Shown here in pieces: positions 1 to 5,577 of a DNA stretch of 8,789 bases. Each line of letters begins with the position of its first letter. Position 1 is the stretch's first letter. The position numbers and the translations under genes are program-made. This DNA comes from Gemmatimonas sp. UBA7669 (GTDB lineage: Bacteria > Gemmatimonadota > Gemmatimonadetes > Gemmatimonadales > Gemmatimonadaceae). The DNA lies in contig NZ_DLHL01000056.1 of assembly GCF_002483225.1 (NCBI RefSeq), positions 1 through 8,789 of the forward strand, in the 5' to 3' direction. The notes under the pieces were generated by a model. The model was not told where the DNA came from. It saw only the letters and a program-made list of their open reading frames with translations, and made no database searches.

Positions 1-354
1 GAACTCCAGCCCGCCTTCGCGGGCTCCGTCGGCCACCGCCTTCACGCGGCCATGGTACTGGTAACCAGCGCGGTCGAAGACCACCTTCGAGATGCCGGCC
101 GCCTTTGCCTTCTCCGCGGCAGCCTTGCCCACGGCCAGCGCGCGCTCCGACTTCGTGCCACTGAGCTTTTCGTCGCCAACCGTCAGCAACGTGCGCTGCG
201 CGACGTCGTCGACAATCTGGGCGTAGATGTGCTTCAGCGAGCGGAACACCACCAGGCGCGGACGCTCCGGCGTGCCGTTCACTGCCTTGCGCACGCGCAG
301 ATGCCGGCGCTTGCGCTTCTCCGCGTTCGTACGCGGGATTGCGATCTTGCCCAT
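1..354 (-). CDS. rplR: Large subunit ribosomal protein L18 (uL18), cut at the window edge just before its stop
   Basis: L18 binds 5S rRNA together with L5 and helps form the central protuberance of the 50S subunit. I translated 118 codons from the ATG at 354-352, beginning MGKIAIPRTNAEKRKRR. Family landmarks are the basic N-terminal tail (residues 1-22), RPRLVVFRSLKHIYAQIVDD (31-50), and the C-terminal block VVFDRAGYQYHGRVKAVAD (91-109) ending GLEF. L18 proteins normally end at this GLxF motif, so the coding sequence is probably complete except for the stop codon, which would lie just outside the window. The start overlaps the rplF stop by one base (TAATG), and GGGAGG lies 6 nt upstream, so translation is probably coupled to rplF. 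rpsE would normally follow, but it is not visible. Confidence 0.96.
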   Translation of the reverse strand, partial: MGKIAIPRTNAEKRKRRHLRVRKAVNGTPERPRLVVFRSLKHIYAQIVDDVAQRTLLTVGDEKLSGTKSERALAVGKAAAEKAKAAGISKVVFDRAGYQYHGRVKAVADGAREGGLEF

Positions 355-893
355 TACTTGCCTCCCGCCTTGCCGGCCTTGCGCCGGATGACTTCACCCT
401 GATACTTGACGCCCTTGCCCTTGTAGGGCTCGGGCTTGCGGAAGCTGCGGATCTCGGCCGCGACCTGGCCCACGAGTTCCTTGCTCGCGCCGTCAATCAC
501 CACCGTGGTGGGATTCGGCGCGCTGATCTTGACGCCTTCCGGCGACTTGTACTCGATCTGGTGCGAGAAGCCCAGCGACAGCAACGCGCCGTAGGGCTTG
601 ATCTCGGCCTTGTAGCCGGTACCCGTGATTTCGAGGGTCTTCTGGAACCCCTTCGTCACGCCCTCGACCATGTTGGCCACCAGCGTGCGGGTCAGGCCGT
701 GCATCGCCTTGTGACGCTCTTCGTCACTCGGACGCTTCACCAGCAGCTCCGCACCTTCCTGCGACACGATCATTTCTGCAGGCAGCGTACGCGACAGTTC
801 GCCCTTCGGGCCCTTCACTGTCACCGCGCTACCGTTGATTGCCACGGACACCCCGGCCGGAACCGGGATCGGGCGCTTGCCGATACGAGACAT
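354..893 (-). CDS. rplF: Large subunit ribosomal protein L6 (uL6)
   Basis: L6 is a two-domain 23S rRNA-binding protein near the factor-binding region of the 50S subunit, close to the sarcin-ricin loop. The 179-residue product is of normal family length. It opens with the canonical MSRIGKRPIPVPAGV and carries the L6 signature PEPYKGKGVKY at residues 154-164, followed by the basic tail. The start is supported by AAGGAG 8 nt upstream, which merges with the stop of rpsH (TAAGGAG) and leaves a 12-nt gap. The C-terminal GGK codons and the TAA stop contain the Shine-Dalgarno of rplR. Nothing is truncated or unusual in the fold regions. Confidence 0.98.
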   Translation of the reverse strand: MSRIGKRPIPVPAGVSVAINGSAVTVKGPKGELSRTLPAEMIVSQEGAELLVKRPSDEERHKAMHGLTRTLVANMVEGVTKGFQKTLEITGTGYKAEIKPYGALLSLGFSHQIEYKSPEGVKISAPNPTTVVIDGASKELVGQVAAEIRSFRKPEPYKGKGVKYQGEVIRRKAGKAGGK

Positions 894-905
894 GTTGGCG
901 GCTCC

Positions 906-1307
906 TTACCAGACGAGGGCGAGGAGTTCGCCGCCGGTGTTCGCGGCGCGCGCATCACGATCGCTCATGAGGCCCTTCGACGTGCTGAGGATGGCCATGC
1001 CCAGGCCATTGCGCACGCGCGGGATCTCCTGCACGCCCACGTACTTGCGCAGGCCGGGCGTGGAAATGCGCTTCGCTTCGCGAATGACCGACTGGCCGCC
1101 GTGCGCGTACTTGAGGATCACGCGCAGCACGCTCTTGCCATCCTCGAGATCGACCGTGCGGTAGTCCTGGATGAACGCGTTCTCCTTGAGAATCCGCGCG
1201 ATCTCGATCTTCATCTTCGATACCGGCATGTCGACGCGGCGGTGCTTGGAAGCACACGCGTTGCGAATGCGCGTCAGCATGTCGGCAATGGGGTCGTTGA
1301 GGCTCAT
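906..1307 (-). CDS. rpsH: Small subunit ribosomal protein S8 (uS8)
   Basis: S8 is a primary 16S rRNA-binding protein that recognises helix 21 and organises the central domain of the 30S subunit. In E. coli it is also the translational repressor of the spc operon. The 133 residues begin MSLNDPIADMLTRIRNA, the standard N-terminus. The rRNA-binding signature STSKGLMSDRDAR is at 108-120, and the protein ends NTGGELLALVW. The start is the ATG at 1307-1305. Its best Shine-Dalgarno, AGGAG, lies a rather long 12 nt upstream and is paired into a structured leader (1320-1355) that resembles the S8 target on 16S rRNA. The 69-nt gap after rpsN is the longest inside the spc part of this cluster, so S8 synthesis here is likely self-controlled. 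Confidence 0.98.
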   Translation of the reverse strand: MSLNDPIADMLTRIRNACASKHRRVDMPVSKMKIEIARILKENAFIQDYRTVDLEDGKSVLRVILKYAHGGQSVIREAKRISTPGLRKYVGVQEIPRVRNGLGMAILSTSKGLMSDRDARAANTGGELLALVW

Positions 1308-1319
1308 GCTCTGGGATTG

Positions 1320-1355
1320 CTCCTATGGTATCCGCCCGAAGCGGACCTGTAGGAA
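1320..1355 (-). promoter_or_regulatory. Candidate S8-binding RNA element (16S helix 21 mimic) occluding the rpsH Shine-Dalgarno
   Basis: Read on the minus strand, the RNA folds from 1355 to 1320 as follows. UUCCUA pairs with UAGGAG (one U-G pair); a small internal loop has CA opposite A; then GGUCCGC and GCGGAUACC are joined by the loop UUCGG. In the upper arm GG pairs with CC, U faces A, the two bases UA are extra, and CCGC pairs with GCGG. The 5'-GUC / GAUAC-3' combination is the conserved core that S8 recognises in 16S helix 21 (E. coli G597-U598-C599 facing G639-A640-U641-A642-C643; numbering from memory). An A also sits at the position matching A595. The basal stem contains AGGAG, the rpsH ribosome binding sequence. 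Seen directly: sequence, pairing and position. Inferred: binding and repression by S8. Confidence 0.72.
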
Positions 1356-1376
1356 GTGAATGGAGGAACCTGCGTG

Positions 1377-1682
1377 TTACCAGCTCGCCTTGCGCACACC
1401 CGGGATCAGGCCGTTCAGGGCCATGTCACGGAGGGCAATGCGGCTGAGGCCGAAGTGCCGGAGGTAAGCCCGGGGACGACCGCTCATGTTGCAGCGGTTG
1501 CGCACCCGTGTCGCCGATGAATTGCGCGGCATCTTGTGCAACGCGTTCACCGCCGCCTGGACTTCTTCCGGCGTGCTCTTCGGATTCTTGATCACGGCCT
1601 TCAAGGCCGCGCGCTTCGGCGCGTGCCGCTCCACCAGCTCCTTGCGCTGGGCGTTGCGGGCCAGCTTGCTCGTCTTCGCCAT
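1377..1682 (-). CDS. rpsN: Small subunit ribosomal protein S14 (uS14), zinc-independent long form
   Basis: S14 is a late-binding protein of the 30S head, touching S3, S10 and S19. The product has 101 residues. The diagnostic C-terminal part reads RNRCNMSGRPRAYLRHFGLS (61-80) and ends IPGVRKASW. Only one cysteine is present where zinc-type S14 proteins carry CXXC pairs, so this is the long C-minus (zinc-free) type also found in E. coli. The ATG is preceded by AGGA at 7 nt, and the gene follows the rplE stop after 16 nt. A 69-nt structured gap separates it from rpsH. Confidence 0.98.
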   Translation of the reverse strand: MAKTSKLARNAQRKELVERHAPKRAALKAVIKNPKSTPEEVQAAVNALHKMPRNSSATRVRNRCNMSGRPRAYLRHFGLSRIALRDMALNGLIPGVRKASW

Positions 1683-1698
1683 CGGTCAGTCCTGGGAG

Positions 1699-2475
1699 TT
1701 AGGCCGCGCTCGGCTGCGCCACCTTGGGCGTCACCGGCTTGTCGTCGCCACGGAACGGCATACCGAGCTGATGCAGCAGCGCAAAGGCATGCGCGTCCTT
1801 CTCAGCCGATGTAACAAACGTAATGTCCATGCCGTGGATCTGCTCGACCATGTCGTAGTTGATCTCGGGGAAGATCATCTGCTCCTTGATGCCGAGCGTG
1901 TAGTTGCCGCGGCCGTCGAACGACTTGGTGCCGAGGCCACGGAAGTCACGGATGCGGGGGCACGCGACCGTCACGAAACGGTCGAGGAACTCCCACATGC
2001 GCGCACCGCGCATCGTCACCGAGGCGCCGATGTCCTGGCCCTCGCGAAGGCCGAAGTTCGCGACCGACTTCTTCGCCTTGCGGCGCACCGGCTTCTGACC
2101 GGTGATCAGCGCGAGCTCTTCCACCACCACGTCGAGCAGCTTGGGCTGCTTCACCGCCTCACCCACGCCGCAGTTGATCACGATCTTCTCGAGCGTCGGG
2201 ATCTGCATCACGTTGGTGAAGCCGAACTGCTTGGCCAGATTGGCCCGCACCGTCTGCTCGTAGTGCGTCTTCAGACGCGGCGCCGCCGTCGGCAGGCCCG
2301 CACCCGCGTGTTCACGCTTGGTGAAGTCCACCGCCGCACGCGTCGTGGCGGCACCACCCTTCTTGCCGCCACCCTTCTGCGCCGCACCACCCTTGGCCGC
2401 GCCGCCCTTGGCCGCGCCGCCCTTTGCTCCACCCTTGGCGCCGCCCTTGGCGGCACCCTTTTCCTTGGTCGCCAT
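1699..2475 (-). CDS. rplE: Large subunit ribosomal protein L5 (uL5) with an Ala/Gly/Lys-repeat N-terminal extension
   Basis: L5 binds 5S rRNA and forms part of the central protuberance, contacting S13 and P-site tRNA. The product is 258 residues, against about 180 for typical bacterial L5. Core homology starts near residue 66 (PRLKTHYEQTVRANLAKQFG) and includes ITGQKPVRRKAKKSVANFGL (124-143) and LGMPF at about 237-241. Residues 1-64 are low complexity: KGGA/KGGAA units at 6-42, then a linker. A short tail follows the core at about 243-258. The ATG at 2475 has GGAG 8 nt upstream and lies 14 nt after the rplX stop. No internal start with a Shine-Dalgarno precedes the core; a GTG at residue 49 has none. 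So the extension is probably translated. The extension is very basic and likely disordered; rRNA binding is inferred. Confidence 0.96.
   Translation of the reverse strand: MATKEKGAAKGGAKGGAKGGAAKGGAAKGGAAQKGGGKKGGAATTRAAVDFTKREHAGAGLPTAAPRLKTHYEQTVRANLAKQFGFTNVMQIPTLEKIVINCGVGEAVKQPKLLDVVVEELALITGQKPVRRKAKKSVANFGLREGQDIGASVTMRGARMWEFLDRFVTVACPRIRDFRGLGTKSFDGRGNYTLGIKEQMIFPEINYDMVEQIHGMDITFVTSAEKDAHAFALLHQLGMPFRGDDKPVTPKVAQPSAA
2350..2460 (-). repeat. In-frame short repeat tract encoding KGGA/KGGAA units at the L5 N-terminus
   Basis: The coding strand here is built from units such as AAGGGCGGCGCGGCC. Two adjacent 15-nt copies are identical, and further degenerate 12- and 15-nt copies lie on either side. 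They encode Lys-Gly-Gly-Ala(-Ala) over about residues 6-42 of L5. Because the units are multiples of three, gain or loss of copies keeps the frame, so copy number could vary between strains without destroying the gene. Confidence 0.85.
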
Positions 2476-2489
2476 GTCAGTAACTCCGG

Positions 2490-2894
2490 TCAGCGCGCAC
2501 GGGGAATGACTTCACCGCTCTTCACGCCGACGCGCTCCTTCGTGCCGTCCTTGTCGACGCGGTTGCGAACGCGCGTCGGCTTGCCGGTCTTCGAATCGAG
2601 CAGCATCACGTTGGACGCGTGGAAGGGCGCCGGCATCTCGATGATGCCGCTCTGCTCTTCCGCCGTGCGCGCCTTGCGGTGCTTCTTCACGATGTTGATG
2701 CCTTCCACCTTGATGCGGCCCGTCTTGGGGTACACCTGGAGGACCTTGCCCTCCTTCCCCTTGTCGTCGCCACGCATCACGCGGACGGTGTCACCCTTGG
2801 TGACGTGGATCGCTTCGCGCGACGCCTTGAGGGCGTGACGCCCGGCGCCGAGGCGCTGGCCGCGATCCGTCTTGTAATACACGTTCTTGCGCAT
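2490..2894 (-). CDS. rplX: Large subunit ribosomal protein L24 (uL24) with an N-terminal extension
   Basis: L24 is an early assembly protein of the 50S subunit that binds the 5' domain of 23S rRNA near the exit tunnel. The product has 134 residues, about 30 more than the usual 100-105. The KOW core starts near residue 30 (IHVTKGDTVRVMRGDDKGKE), followed by GINIVKKHRKA (66-76) and a C-terminal block ending KSGEVIPRAR. Residues 1-28 (MRKNVYYKTDRGQRL...) are an additional basic head. The start at 2894 is only 1 nt after the rplN stop, and GAGGTG lies 7 nt upstream. That supports the long form over a later start. Confidence 0.95.
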   Translation of the reverse strand: MRKNVYYKTDRGQRLGAGRHALKASREAIHVTKGDTVRVMRGDDKGKEGKVLQVYPKTGRIKVEGINIVKKHRKARTAEEQSGIIEMPAPFHASNVMLLDSKTGKPTRVRNRVDKDGTKERVGVKSGEVIPRAR

Positions 2895-2895
2895 C

Positions 2896-3264
2896 TCAGA
2901 GCACCTCGGGAGCCAGCGACACGATCTTCATGTACCGCTTCTCGCGGAGCTCGCGCGCCACGGGACCGAAGATACGGGTGGCCTTGGGCTCACCGTTGTC
3001 GTTGATGATCACGACGGCGTTCTCGTCGAAGCGGATGTAGGACCCGTCCTTGCGGCGCGTTTCCTTCACCGTGCGCACGACCACCGCCTTCGCGACGTCG
3101 GACTTTTTCACCGTGCCGTTCGGGAGCGCGTCCTTCACCGCCACGATCACCCGGTCACCCAGGCCTGCGTAGCGACGACGCGTGCCGCCGAGCACGCGGA
3201 TCACCAGGGCGCGCTTGGCACCACTGTTGTCCGCCACCTTCACCACCGATTCCTGCTGGATCAT
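2896..3264 (-). CDS. rplN: Large subunit ribosomal protein L14 (uL14)
   Basis: L14 lies at the subunit interface of the 50S particle, contacts L19 and forms bridges to 16S rRNA; it is also the docking site of RsfS-type silencing factors in other bacteria. The product is 122 residues, the family's standard length, beginning MIQQESVVKVADNSGAKRAL. The conserved segment AVVVRTVKETRRKDGSYIRF spans 60-79, and the C-terminus is KIVSLAPEVL. GAGG 9 nt upstream merges with the rpsQ stop (TGAGG), and the gap is 11 nt. Confidence 0.99.
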   Translation of the reverse strand: MIQQESVVKVADNSGAKRALVIRVLGGTRRRYAGLGDRVIVAVKDALPNGTVKKSDVAKAVVVRTVKETRRKDGSYIRFDENAVVIINDNGEPKATRIFGPVARELREKRYMKIVSLAPEVL

Positions 3265-3275
3265 GGGTCAGGTCC

Positions 3276-3572
3276 TCAGCGTGCGCGTTCGACGATCTCG
3301 ACCACACGCCACCGCTTGTCCTTCGACAACGGCCGGGTCTCCATGATGCGGACAGTGTCGCCGACTTTCGCCGAGTTCTCCTCGTCGTGCGCTTTCAGCT
3401 TGCGCGTCTTCGTCACCATCTTGCCGTACTGCGGATGGGGCATGCGGCGATCGATCGCCACCACCACCGTCTTTTCCATCTTGTCGCTCACGACCAGCCC
3501 GACGCGCACCTTGCGCGCGGTCCGTTCGGAGGCGCCGTTCTGCGCGGCGCTCGCGTTATTCATCTCAGCCAT
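3276..3572 (-). CDS. rpsQ: Small subunit ribosomal protein S17 (uS17) with a short N-terminal extension
   Basis: S17 is a primary 16S rRNA-binding OB-fold protein of the 30S body. The 98 residues carry the core VGLVVSDKMEKTVVVAIDRR (24-43), HPQYGK (46-51) and the signature GDTVRIMETRPLSKDKRW (71-88). The family usually has about 80-90 residues. The surplus is an Ala/Asn/Ser-rich head (MAEMNNASAAQNGASERT) ahead of the core. I keep the first ATG (3572), which has GGAA 8 nt upstream, because the second ATG at residue 4 has no better ribosome binding site. The gap from rpmC is 14 nt. Confidence 0.97.
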   Translation of the reverse strand: MAEMNNASAAQNGASERTARKVRVGLVVSDKMEKTVVVAIDRRMPHPQYGKMVTKTRKLKAHDEENSAKVGDTVRIMETRPLSKDKRWRVVEIVERAR

Positions 3573-3586
3573 CGGTCGGTTTCCGG

Positions 3587-3793
3587 TTAGCGGCCACGGC
3601 CGGCAGCGAGCTGACGCTCGCGCTGCACCGTCTTCAGGCGCGCAATGTCCTTGCGGATGCTGCGCAGCCGCAGTGGCTGCTCCAGCGCCTCGGTCGCGCT
3701 GCGGAAGCGGAGGCGGAACCGCTCCTCCTCCAGCTCGCGGATGCGGCTCGTCAGCTCGTCGTCAGCCAGTCCGCGGATCTCTTCAGTCTTCAT
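3587..3793 (-). CDS. rpmC: Large subunit ribosomal protein L29 (uL29)
   Basis: L29 is a small helical-hairpin protein next to L23 at the polypeptide exit site of the 50S subunit. The 68 residues open MKTEEIRGLADDELTSRIRE, and the second helix carries the typical SIRKDIARLKTVQRERQ stretch (45-61). The length is normal. The start codon lies inside the end of rplP, an 11-nt overlap in a different frame. The strong GAGGAGG is 9 nt upstream within rplP, so expression is probably coupled to rplP translation. Confidence 0.98.
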   Translation of the reverse strand: MKTEEIRGLADDELTSRIRELEEERFRLRFRSATEALEQPLRLRSIRKDIARLKTVQRERQLAAGRGR

Positions 3794-4211
3794 GGGTCAC
3801 CGCCTCCTCGCGCACGACAAACTTGGTCTTCACGGGCAGCTTCGCAGCCGCCAGTGCCATCGCCGTCTCGGCCAGCTCGCGCGAGACGCCTTCGATCTCG
3901 AACATCACGCGGCCCGGCTTCACCACGGCCACCCACAACTCCGGCGAACCCTTACCCTTACCCATTCGGGTTTCGGCCGGCTTCTTCGTGATCGGCTTGT
4001 CCGGGAAAATCCGGATCCACACCTTGCCGCCACGCTTGATGTGACGTGTCATCGCCACACGGCAGGCCTCGATCTGACGGCTGGTGATCCAGCCCGGCTC
4101 CAGCGTCTGCAGACCGAAGTGCCCGAACGACACCTCCGACCCACGGTACGCCAGGCCCGTCGTCCGGCCCTTGAACATCTTGCGGAATTTGACCCGCTTC
4201 GGACTCAGCAT
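3783..4211 (-). CDS. rplP: Large subunit ribosomal protein L16 (uL16)
   Basis: L16 sits close to the peptidyl transferase centre and the A-site tRNA elbow and is needed for late 50S maturation. The product is 142 residues, slightly above the usual 136-140, beginning MLSPKRVKFRKMFKGR. The family signature KPAETRMGKGKG spans 77-88, preceded by WIRIFPDKPITKKP (65-78). GAGGA lies 8 nt before the ATG, partly in the rpsC stop context, and the gap to rpsC is 11 nt. Its last codons overlap the rpmC start. Confidence 0.99.
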   Translation of the reverse strand: MLSPKRVKFRKMFKGRTTGLAYRGSEVSFGHFGLQTLEPGWITSRQIEACRVAMTRHIKRGGKVWIRIFPDKPITKKPAETRMGKGKGSPELWVAVVKPGRVMFEIEGVSRELAETAMALAAAKLPVKTKFVVREEAVTHED

Positions 4212-4222
4212 CTCTCAGTTCC

Positions 4223-4882
4223 TCAGTTGCCGGTCGAGTAGGTCTTGCCGCGACGATCTTCCACGATTTCGCCCTTGAAGATCCACACCTTGATCCCGAT
4301 GGTCCCATAGGTGGTCTTCGCGGTGCTCGTCGCGAAATCGATGTCGGCGCGCAGCGTGTGAAGGGGCACCCGGCCCTCCATGTACCCTTCCACGCGCGCG
4401 ATCTCGGCGCCACCGAGGCGGCCGCCGGCCTTCACCTTGATGCCCAGCGCGCCCATACGCATCGCGCTCTGCACGGCGCGCTTGAGCGCGCGGCGGAACG
4501 AGATACGCTGCGCAAGCTGCGCCGCAATGTTGTCGGCCACGAGCTGCGCCTCGACTTCCGGGCGCTTGATCTCTTCGACGTTGATGCCGACTTCCTTGCC
4601 GGTCAGCTGCGCGAGCTCGTCACGCAGCTTGTCCACCTCGGCGCCCTTCTTGCCGATCACCACGCCCGGACGGCCGGTGTGAATCGTCACCACCACCTTG
4701 CCCGGCTTGCGCTCGATCGTCACGTCGGCAATGGCCGCGTTGTCCAGGCGCGCCTTCAGGTACTTGCGCAGCAGCGCGTCTTCCTTCAGCAGCGCCGGCA
4801 TGTCCTTCTTCGCGTACCACGTCGAACGCCAGTTCTTCGTGACTCCGAGGCGGAAGCCGATCGGATTGGTCTTCTGTCCCAT
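4223..4882 (-). CDS. rpsC: Small subunit ribosomal protein S3 (uS3)
   Basis: S3 is a 30S head protein at the mRNA entry channel, with roles in helicase activity and mRNA handling. I place the start at the ATG 4882-4880, giving 219 residues beginning MGQKTNPIGFRLG, the invariant N-terminus. The frame is open further upstream, but those residues are a shadow of rplV. A type II KH domain is visible with its GXXG loop GKKG at 77-80 (RPGVVIGKKGAEVDKLR). The C-terminal domain contains GRLGGAEIAR (154-163), EGRVPLHTLRADIDF (169-183) and IGIKVWIFKGE (195-205). GGAGG is 10 nt upstream, and the start shares one base with the rplV stop (TAATG). Confidence 0.98.
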   Translation of the reverse strand: MGQKTNPIGFRLGVTKNWRSTWYAKKDMPALLKEDALLRKYLKARLDNAAIADVTIERKPGKVVVTIHTGRPGVVIGKKGAEVDKLRDELAQLTGKEVGINVEEIKRPEVEAQLVADNIAAQLAQRISFRRALKRAVQSAMRMGALGIKVKAGGRLGGAEIARVEGYMEGRVPLHTLRADIDFATSTAKTTYGTIGIKVWIFKGEIVEDRRGKTYSTGN

Positions 4883-5259
4883 TAGCGCACCGCCTCCGTC
4901 ACGACGATCTCCACGTGGCTCGTTCGCTTCAGCATCGGCGTCGCACGGCCCATGGCCGCCGGCGTCCAACGCTTGAGCTTCGGCCCCTCGTTCACGATGG
5001 CCTTCGTGATCACCAGCGCGTCGACATCCAGCGACGTGTTGGCCGCACGGGCCGCCTGCTCCGCGTTTGCCACCGCACTGTTGAGCGTCTTCTCGATCTG
5101 CTCAGCCGCGTGCTTCTTCGAAAACTTCAGCAGCGCCAACGCATCGTTCACGCGCTGACCGCGGATCTGGTCGATGACCAACCGCATCTTGTAGGGCGAC
5201 TGGCGCGTGGTGCGCTGAATGGCGCGCGCCTCGATCCCGGCCTTGATGGTCTTGGCCAT
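4882..5259 (-). CDS. rplV: Large subunit ribosomal protein L22 (uL22)
   Basis: L22 binds all domains of 23S rRNA and lines the exit tunnel with a long beta hairpin, where macrolides and stalling peptides act. The product is 125 residues, somewhat longer than E. coli L22 because of a short N-terminal head. Landmarks are SPYKMRLVIDQIRG (21-34), the NAEQAARAAN segment (65-74), and the tunnel hairpin GPKLKRWTPAAMGRATPMLK (92-111). No deletion of the kind linked to macrolide resistance is evident in the hairpin. GGGAGG lies 10 nt upstream inside the last codons of rpsS, 3 nt from whose stop this gene begins. Confidence 0.98.
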   Translation of the reverse strand: MAKTIKAGIEARAIQRTTRQSPYKMRLVIDQIRGQRVNDALALLKFSKKHAAEQIEKTLNSAVANAEQAARAANTSLDVDALVITKAIVNEGPKLKRWTPAAMGRATPMLKRTSHVEIVVTEAVR

Positions 5260-5262
5260 GGA

Positions 5263-5553
5263 TTACTTGCCTCCCTTCTTCTTCGGGTCGACCTTCTGGC
5301 CCGCGTGACCGCGGAACAGACGCGTCGGCGAGAACTCGCCAAGCTTGTGGCCAACCATGTTTTCCGTCACGTACACCGGGATGAACTTGTTCCCGTTGTG
5401 CACCGCGAACGTGTGCCCGACAAAGTCGGGCAGGATCGTGCTCGCGCGCGACCAGGTCTTCACGACCTTCTTCTCGCTCTTCGCGTTCATCGCCACCACC
5501 TTGGCCTCCAGGCGCTCGCTGACGAACGGACCCTTCTTGATGCTTCTCGACAT
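5263..5553 (-). CDS. rpsS: Small subunit ribosomal protein S19 (uS19)
   Basis: S19 is a 30S head protein that pairs with S13 and contacts the A-site region and the 50S central protuberance. The 96 residues begin MSRSIKKGPFV and hold the signature NMVGHKLGEFSPTRLFRGH (65-83). The C-terminal PKKKGGK doubles as the Shine-Dalgarno of rplV. The start has only a weak upstream purine tract (GAGA 6 nt before the ATG), and the gap to rplB is 24 nt, one of the looser junctions of this operon. Confidence 0.98.
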   Translation of the reverse strand: MSRSIKKGPFVSERLEAKVVAMNAKSEKKVVKTWSRASTILPDFVGHTFAVHNGNKFIPVYVTENMVGHKLGEFSPTRLFRGHAGQKVDPKKKGGK

Positions 5554-5577
5554 ATCGGTTCTCGTCTCGCCTGGCGG

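Noticed and set aside
339..1352. 337-codon open frame on the plus strand
   Set aside because: Antisense shadow of rplF and rpsH with Arg/His/Leu/Ala bias.
2476..2500. E. coli-type S8 site at the rplX-rplE junction
   Set aside because: The 14-nt gap and its flanks show no GUC/GAUAC core or comparable hairpin; the only such core I noticed in the window is upstream of rpsH.
1486..2838. 450-codon open frame on the plus strand
   Set aside because: Antisense to rpsN, rplE and rplX, with the same composition artefact and no ribosome binding site or family match.
2887..4044. 385-codon open frame on the plus strand
   Set aside because: Antisense to rplN, rpsQ, rpmC and part of rplP; low-complexity product with no domain.
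4883..4969. 29-residue upstream extension of S3
   Set aside because: It overlaps rplV in another frame, and S3 invariably starts MGQK, with a good Shine-Dalgarno at that start.
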